DNA from: an uncultured Microbacterium sp.
GTDB taxonomy: Bacteria > Actinomycetota > Actinomycetes > Actinomycetales > Microbacteriaceae
Direction of reading: 5' to 3'
Assembly: GCA_937988695.1 (NCBI GenBank)
Contig: CALKHM010000334.1
Location: 1 to 10,362, forward strand
DNA: 10,362 bases
Shown: positions 6,772 to 10,362 of the stretch, piece by piece
How the letters are laid out: every line of letters starts with the position of its first letter
Position numbering within the stretch: the stretch's first letter is position 1
The notes under the pieces: generated by a model
Seen by the model: only the letters and a program-made list of their open reading frames with translations
What the model was told of the DNA's origin: nothing
Databases searched by the model: none
Made by a program: the position numbers and the translations under genes

Positions 6772-6777
6772 ACCCTA
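6772..6777 (-). promoter_or_regulatory. -10 of the LysR-like gene, probable leaderless start
   Basis: On the minus strand TAGGGT is followed by 7 nt and then the ATG at 6764, the spacing expected when transcription starts on the start codon. No ribosome binding site is evident. This supports the short form of the protein. Confidence 0.45.
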
Positions 6778-6800
6778 CTGTCCGGCATCCGTCGCCTTCC

Positions 6801-6900
6801 TGCCGGCGAGGTGGTCTTCCTGCTGGCGAGGTGGTCTTCCTGCTGGCGAGGTGGTCCTGACGGCGCCGAGGTCGCCCTCCTGCCGCCGAGGTCGCCCTCC
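6801..6900. repeat. Five 20-bp direct repeats upstream of the LysR-like gene
   Basis: Five head-to-tail 20-bp units share the core CGAGGT: 6801-6820, 6821-6840 and 6841-6860 carry GGCGAGGTGGTC; 6861-6880 and 6881-6900 carry CCGAGGTCGCCCTCC. The units fall into two subtypes. They have no spacers, so this is not a CRISPR. A 20-bp period is about two helical turns, suiting cooperative protein binding on one face, or it may be a minisatellite. Confidence 0.75.
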
Positions 6901-6925
6901 CTCCTGTCCGGCAAGACCGCCCTTC

Positions 6926-6968
6926 GCCGGGTGAGGCCCGGCACCATCGCCCCCGGCGTTGTCGCCGG
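6926..6968. terminator. Two adjacent GC hairpins
   Basis: GCCGGG (6926-6931) with CCCGGC (6937-6942) has a 5-nt loop; CCGGCG (6953-6958) with CGCCGG (6963-6968) has a 4-nt loop. They lie downstream of the minus-strand beta-helix gene and may help end its transcript. In such GC-rich DNA short hairpins are also expected by chance. Confidence 0.3.
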
Positions 6969-7001
6969 CGTGCGGCATCCGTCCCGCGCGTTCCGCGCAC
7001 C

Positions 7002-7070
7002 AGACGAGGAGATCTCGCGAGATGAGGATGCTGCGCGCGGATGCGCTCCGCATTCGGTGAGATCTCCTCA
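7002..7070. repeat. Dispersed palindromic repeat, copy B
   Basis: Inverted arms GAGGAGATCTC (7006-7016) and GAGATCTCCTC (7059-7069) are perfect 11-bp reverse complements 42 nt apart; ATCTCGCGAGAT at 7012-7023 is itself a perfect palindrome. Positions 7046-7069 match 31-54 at 20 of 24 bases. It looks like a REP-like intergenic element; I see no protein encoded in it. Confidence 0.55.
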
Positions 7071-7120
7071 CCCCGCGCGCGCCGCGCTCGCCCCGCGCGC
7101 CCGGTGCTCGCCCCGCGCTT

Positions 7121-7144
7121 ACCTCGTGCGGGTACGAGCGAGGT
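7121..7144 (-). terminator. Hairpin after the beta-helix gene
   Basis: ACCTCG (7121-7126) pairs with CGAGGT (7139-7144), with an alternative inner pairing of CTCGT (7123-7127) and ACGAG (7134-7138). It lies 23 nt past the minus-strand stop at 7168 and could end that transcript. There is no T-run. Confidence 0.4.
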
Positions 7145-7167
7145 ACGAACCGCGACTGCGCGCCACG

Positions 7168-7575
7168 TCAGGCGGCCAGATACAGGCCGCGCTTGTCGGT
7201 GGCGATGTGCGCGCCGTCGCCGATGATCTCGTCATCGCCGATGAGGGAGCCGACCGCGACCACCGCGTGGTCGCCGACGTGCGTGCGCACGCCGATCTTC
7301 GCCTTGGCTCCCACTGCCGCGTGCGGTCCGATGTGCGCGTGCGGTGCGATCTCGACGTCCGCTCCGATGACGGCGTCCTGTTCGATCCACGCGCCCCGGC
7401 CGATGTGCGCTCCCGCGGCGATCTGAGCACCCGGTTCGACGTATGCACCCGCCTCCACGACGGCGCTCGGGTGCACCTTCGCTCCATGGGCGATCAGGCC
7501 GCGGCCGTTCGCGTGCTTGCGATAGCGCAGCGTCTCGCCCTGGTCGTTCTCGATGTCCACGTAGTTCTTGCCCAC
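7168..7575 (-). CDS. Small left-handed beta-helix (hexapeptide-repeat) protein
   Basis: A 135-residue protein from GTG 7575, with AGGAGG at 7586-7581 giving 5 nt spacing. The frame reaches back to TTG 7629 but without a ribosome binding site. After a short N-terminus (GKNYVDIENDQGETLRYRKH), residues 27-125 are almost entirely hexapeptide repeats of the [LIV]-G-x-x-A type (AVVEAGAYVEPGAQIAAGAHIG, AVIGADVEIAPHAHIG), the fold of LpxD-like acyltransferases and gamma-carbonic anhydrases. There is no C-terminal helix and no separate substrate domain, so which reaction it performs, if any, cannot be told. The many histidines (HPSA, HIG, PHAHIGPH, HVGDH) could bind metal or be catalytic. It lies 55 nt after the exporter gene on the same strand and may be co-transcribed with it. 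Confidence 0.85.
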   Translation of the reverse strand: MGKNYVDIENDQGETLRYRKHANGRGLIAHGAKVHPSAVVEAGAYVEPGAQIAAGAHIGRGAWIEQDAVIGADVEIAPHAHIGPHAAVGAKAKIGVRTHVGDHAVVAVGSLIGDDEIIGDGAHIATDKRGLYLAA

Positions 7576-7588
7576 GGTGTCCTCCTGC

Positions 7589-7604
7589 GGCGTCACCTGA
7601 CACC
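7589..7604. promoter_or_regulatory. Near-perfect 16-bp palindrome before the beta-helix gene
   Basis: GGCGTCACCTGACACC at 7589-7604 is an inverted repeat with one G-T-type mismatch. It sits just upstream of the ribosome binding site and downstream of an AT-richer stretch (7612-7630). It could be an operator of a local promoter. Weak evidence. Confidence 0.25.
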
Positions 7605-7630
7605 ACTGCTTGGAATAACCCTGTAACAAA

Positions 7631-9409
7631 TCATTCCATTCCCGAGCCAGAAGCGGAAATCGGCTCGGTGTAGGCGTATTTGCCTCCGCGCAGCGCCGAG
7701 GCGACGGCGGCGATCAGGCACGCGATGATCGCGAACGCGAACGCGACGGCCAGCCCGTCGGCGAACGGCGCCGAGATCAGCGACGGGAAGAACCCGCGCC
7801 CGGTGAGATAGGCCGTGCTGGATGCCGGCAGCTGAGCGAGCACCGCGGGCCCGAGCAGCGTCTGCACGGGGTTGTAGCCGAGTAGCGACGCGAACAGCAC
7901 GCTGACCGGGGGCAGGGCCGCGACCTTCGCCGCCGCCGCGGCGGGAACGCCGTGGGCGACGAGCCCGGACTGCAGTGCGTCGGGCAGCGAGTGCGAGAGC
8001 CCGGTGATCATCAGTGAGAAGAAGATGCCGATCGACAGCACCATCGCCGCGTTCTGGAACACCGTGCTCATGCCGGCGCCGACGCCTCGTTCGCCCGGCG
8101 GCAGGCTGTTCATGATCCCCGCGCGGTTCGGGGACGCGAACACGCCCATGCCGATTCCGTTCAGCAGCAGCGCGGCGGCGAAGGGCGGATACGTGAAGTC
8201 CACCGGAAGCACGAGCAGCCAGACGAAGCTGGCGGCGGCCACCAGCATCCCGCCCGTGGCGAACGCCCGCGCGCCGAACCTGTCGCTGAGCCAACCCGAG
8301 ACGGGACCGGCGATGAGAAAGCCGACGGTCAACGGGAGCATATAGATGCCGGCCCACAGCGGCGTCGCCGCGAAGTCGTATCCGTGCCGCGGCAGCCAGA
8401 TGCCCTGCAGCCAGATGATCAGCACGAACATCAGTCCGCCTCGGCCGAGCGAGCTCAGCAACGACGCGAGATTCCCGGCGGTGAACGCGCGGATGCGGAA
8501 CAGCGCGAGGTGGAACATCGGCTCGGCGACACGGGTCTCGATCACGCAGAACACGATGAGCACGAGGATGCCGCCGCCGAGCGCCGTCAGCACCGCCGGG
8601 TTCGTCCACCCCATCGTGTGCGCGCCGTAGGGCTGGATGCCGTAGGTGATGCCGACGAGCACCGCCACCAGTCCCACCGCGAACGTGACGTTGCCCCACC
8701 AGTCCATGCGGGCGCGACGGCGCACGCCGGTGTCGTGCAGGCTGACATAGGCCCAGACCGTGCCGAAGACGCCCACCGGCACCGACACGAGGAACACCAG
8801 ACGCCAGTCGATCGGGCCGAGCAAGCCCCCGATGATCAGGCCGATGAACGATCCGGCGATCCCGGCGACCTGGTTCAGGCCGAGGGCGAGACCTCGCTGC
8901 TGCACGGGGAACGCGTCGGTAATGATCGCGTTCGAGTTCGCGAACAGCATCGCGCCGCCCACGCCCTGCAGGATGCGCATGACGACCATGTACAGCGCGG
9001 CAGGCGTCCCCTGCATCCAGGTCACCGACAGCAGGATCGAGAACACCGTGAAGATCGCGAAGCCCGCGTTGTACATGCGCACGCGGCCGTACATGTCGCC
9101 CAGGCGCCCGAAGCTGACCACGAGCACGGCCGTGACGACCATGTAGCCCATGATCAGCCACAGCATGAGGCTGGTGTTGGCGGGCTCCAGCGGGTTCACG
9201 TCGATGCCGCGGAAGATGTCGGGCAGCGCGATCAGCAGGATGGACGCGTTGATGGATGCCATCAGCACGCCGAGCGTCGTGTTCGACAGCACGACCCAGC
9301 GGTAGTGCGGGCTCTGCGTGCGCACGGCCGCGCGACGGGCGCGTGCGGCCGCGCGGGTGGACAGGGTCGCACGCCGGGGGAGCGGGCGCCGCGTCTCGCG
9401 GATGCTCAT
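7631..9409 (-). CDS. MFS exporter, DHA2 (14-helix) drug:H+ antiporter type
   Basis: A 592-residue integral membrane protein. An Arg-rich cytosolic tail (1-37) precedes the first helix (WVVLSNTTLGVLMASINASILLIALP). MFS motif A is GRLGDMYGRVRM at 101-112, motif B is RILQGVGG at 145-152, and the antiporter motif C region is LNQVAGIAGSFIGLIIGG at about 178-195, followed by DWRLVF. Length and a second-half GRGGLMFVLIIWLQGIWLP segment fit the EmrB/QacA-like DHA2 family, which export toxic compounds using the proton gradient. The substrate is unknown. A long loop near the C-terminus (about 500-560) precedes the last helix. ATG 9409 overlaps the TetR stop as ATGA (4 nt), so the two are coupled and TetR very probably controls this gene. 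Confidence 0.93.
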   Translation of the reverse strand: MSIRETRRPLPRRATLSTRAAARARRAAVRTQSPHYRWVVLSNTTLGVLMASINASILLIALPDIFRGIDVNPLEPANTSLMLWLIMGYMVVTAVLVVSFGRLGDMYGRVRMYNAGFAIFTVFSILLSVTWMQGTPAALYMVVMRILQGVGGAMLFANSNAIITDAFPVQQRGLALGLNQVAGIAGSFIGLIIGGLLGPIDWRLVFLVSVPVGVFGTVWAYVSLHDTGVRRRARMDWWGNVTFAVGLVAVLVGITYGIQPYGAHTMGWTNPAVLTALGGGILVLIVFCVIETRVAEPMFHLALFRIRAFTAGNLASLLSSLGRGGLMFVLIIWLQGIWLPRHGYDFAATPLWAGIYMLPLTVGFLIAGPVSGWLSDRFGARAFATGGMLVAAASFVWLLVLPVDFTYPPFAAALLLNGIGMGVFASPNRAGIMNSLPPGERGVGAGMSTVFQNAAMVLSIGIFFSLMITGLSHSLPDALQSGLVAHGVPAAAAAKVAALPPVSVLFASLLGYNPVQTLLGPAVLAQLPASSTAYLTGRGFFPSLISAPFADGLAVAFAFAIIACLIAAVASALRGGKYAYTEPISASGSGME

Positions 9410-10050
9410 GCGGGGACCGCCGCCTGCAGCCCCGCGACCAGCACGCGCGCGATCGCGCGCAGGCTCGTCGCTTCGTGCAGACGCCCGGTCGCGCCCGACG
9501 CCTCCAAGGGACGGGCGGTGATCGTGGCCGCCCACGCCGACGCGGCTGCCCGCACCGCGTCACCGTCGACGGGCGCGGGCAGGCTTGCGGTCAGCGCGCG
9601 CGAGATCGTGTCGTGCAGCGCGTGCCGGTAGCGCGTCAGGGCCGCCCGCACCTCGGGGCGCGTGTGCGCCTCGTGCCACACGATCTCGCGCAGCACATCG
9701 GATGCCGCGTGGTCGCGTAGCACCCGGTCGCCGACGTTGACCAGCGTCTGGACGGGATTGCCGGGAACAGTCATCGGCACCGGGTCCAAGGCATCGGTGC
9801 CCAGGCGCTCCTCCAGAAGCGCCGACAGGATGTCGGGCTTGGCCGGGAAGTAGTAGAATAGCAGGCCCTTGGGCACGTCGGCCGCGCGGGCGATGCGGGC
9901 GGTGGAGGTGCCGTCGAAGCCGTGCTGTGCGAACAGGGGGGCCGCGGCATCCAGGATCCGCGTGCGGGCCTGTGCCTCGCTGCGATCGCGCAGCTGCTCG
10001 TCGGCCCCGGAGCCCGGGGCGGCGGTGAGCCGTCGCCCCGGTGCGGACAT
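9406..10050 (-). CDS. TetR-family transcriptional repressor
   Basis: A 214-residue protein. The N-terminal DNA-binding domain covers about residues 25-72: RTRILDAAAPLFAQHGFDG, then the helix-turn-helix TSTARIARAADVPKGLLFYYF at 48-68. The rest is a helical ligand-binding/dimerisation domain (about 80-214). ATG 10050 overlaps the stop of the upstream membrane-protein gene by 1 nt, and its own stop overlaps the exporter start by 4 nt. TetR proteins next to MFS exporters usually repress them until an exported compound binds. The operator would be upstream of the first gene, outside this window. The open frame extends to 10278, but that part is antisense-like to the membrane-protein gene and is not the gene. 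Confidence 0.93.
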   Translation of the reverse strand: MSAPGRRLTAAPGSGADEQLRDRSEAQARTRILDAAAPLFAQHGFDGTSTARIARAADVPKGLLFYYFPAKPDILSALLEERLGTDALDPVPMTVPGNPVQTLVNVGDRVLRDHAASDVLREIVWHEAHTRPEVRAALTRYRHALHDTISRALTASLPAPVDGDAVRAAASAWAATITARPLEASGATGRLHEATSLRAIARVLVAGLQAAVPA

Positions 10051-10362
10051 CACGCGTGCGCCGTTCGCGGGCCGCCGTGCGATGCGTGGTGCATCTTCTC
10101 GGCGGGTGCGAGCGCCCACAGGCCCGCGATCACCCCGACGGCGCCGCAGATCCACGAGGTCCACGCAGGACCGGCGAGACCGGCGTAGACGCCGACCCAC
10201 GGGGAGATGAACAGCAACGCACCGATCAGTGCGACGATCCACTCCATCGACACCAGTCCGGGTGCTGCCAGGCTCCATACCGCGGCGGCGATCATCAGAA
10301 TGCCCAGGACGACCATCATCGAGATCGTCGCGCCCGTGCGCGGCGTCGTCCAGCTGCTCGCC
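10050..10362 (-). CDS. SPW-family small membrane protein, 5' end outside window
   Basis: The frame is open to the right edge with no stop, so the start lies outside; the first ATG seen at 10319 is probably internal. The visible 104 residues begin ASSWTTPRTGATIS and hold three hydrophobic helices (MMVVLGILMIAAAVWSLAAPG; WIVALIGALLFISPWVGVYAG; WTSWICGAVGVIAGLWALAPA). The SPW motif is in LLFISPWVG, and the C-terminus is His-rich (HHASHGG). SPW-repeat proteins are small bacterial membrane proteins of unknown function, usually with two such repeats; the other would be upstream. It is the first visible gene of the TetR-exporter operon, overlapping TetR by 1 nt. Confidence 0.8.
   Translation of the reverse strand, partial: ASSWTTPRTGATISMMVVLGILMIAAAVWSLAAPGLVSMEWIVALIGALLFISPWVGVYAGLAGPAWTSWICGAVGVIAGLWALAPAEKMHHASHGGPRTAHA

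Noticed and set aside
5823..6860. 345-codon plus-strand frame
   Set aside because: Antisense to the LysR-like gene and low-complexity at both ends; no recognisable domain.
6765..6947. 61-residue N-terminal extension of the LysR-like protein
   Set aside because: It only translates the 20-bp repeats and lies upstream of the probable promoter.
7593..9631. Long frames on both strands across the exporter gene (656 and 415 codons)
   Set aside because: Shadows of the MFS gene, rich in Arg, His and Asp, with no membrane helices.

Overview
The window is very GC-rich DNA. Its codon use and the recurring ggatgcc/gcatcc words resemble an actinobacterium of the Microbacteriaceae, most like Microbacterium. 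This placement is by recognition, not by a search. No tRNA, rRNA, transposase, integrase, attachment site or CRISPR array was seen.

Left part (about 150-5698, plus strand): an accessory-looking four-gene module. It encodes an ECF-like sigma factor, a 155-residue cytosolic protein whose start overlaps the sigma gene by 11 nt (the usual place of an anti-sigma gene), an 823-residue TPR-CHAT caspase-like protease with an intact His/Cys pair, and a 521-residue subtilase (S8). The subtilase has an intact Asp/His/Asn/Ser set, no signal peptide and an in-frame STNPYT repeat linker. The first three genes read as one transcription block. The subtilase follows a perfect 42-bp palindrome and a 363-bp gap and has its own promoter-like TATAGT and a good ribosome binding site. 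Having a sigma factor, a small partner and an intracellular protease side by side recalls known protease-gated sigma systems (Craspase/Csx30/RpoE and CalpL/CalpT/CalpS). No CRISPR or SAVED component is present here. The functional link is inference and is the most interesting thing in the window.

Middle (5699-7167): a convergent gap with hairpins, then on the minus strand a protein made only of a LysR-type substrate-binding domain with an Arg/Pro-rich tail in place of the helix-turn-helix. Upstream of it lie five 20-bp direct repeats, GC-rich hairpins and a dispersed palindromic repeat that is related to a sequence at the left edge of the window.

Right part (7168-10362, minus strand): ordinary genes in a tight order. 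These are an SPW-family membrane protein (cut by the window edge), a TetR regulator, a DHA2-type MFS exporter, and a small left-handed beta-helix (hexapeptide-repeat) protein. The first three overlap by 1 and 4 nt, so they form an operon in which TetR probably controls the exporter.
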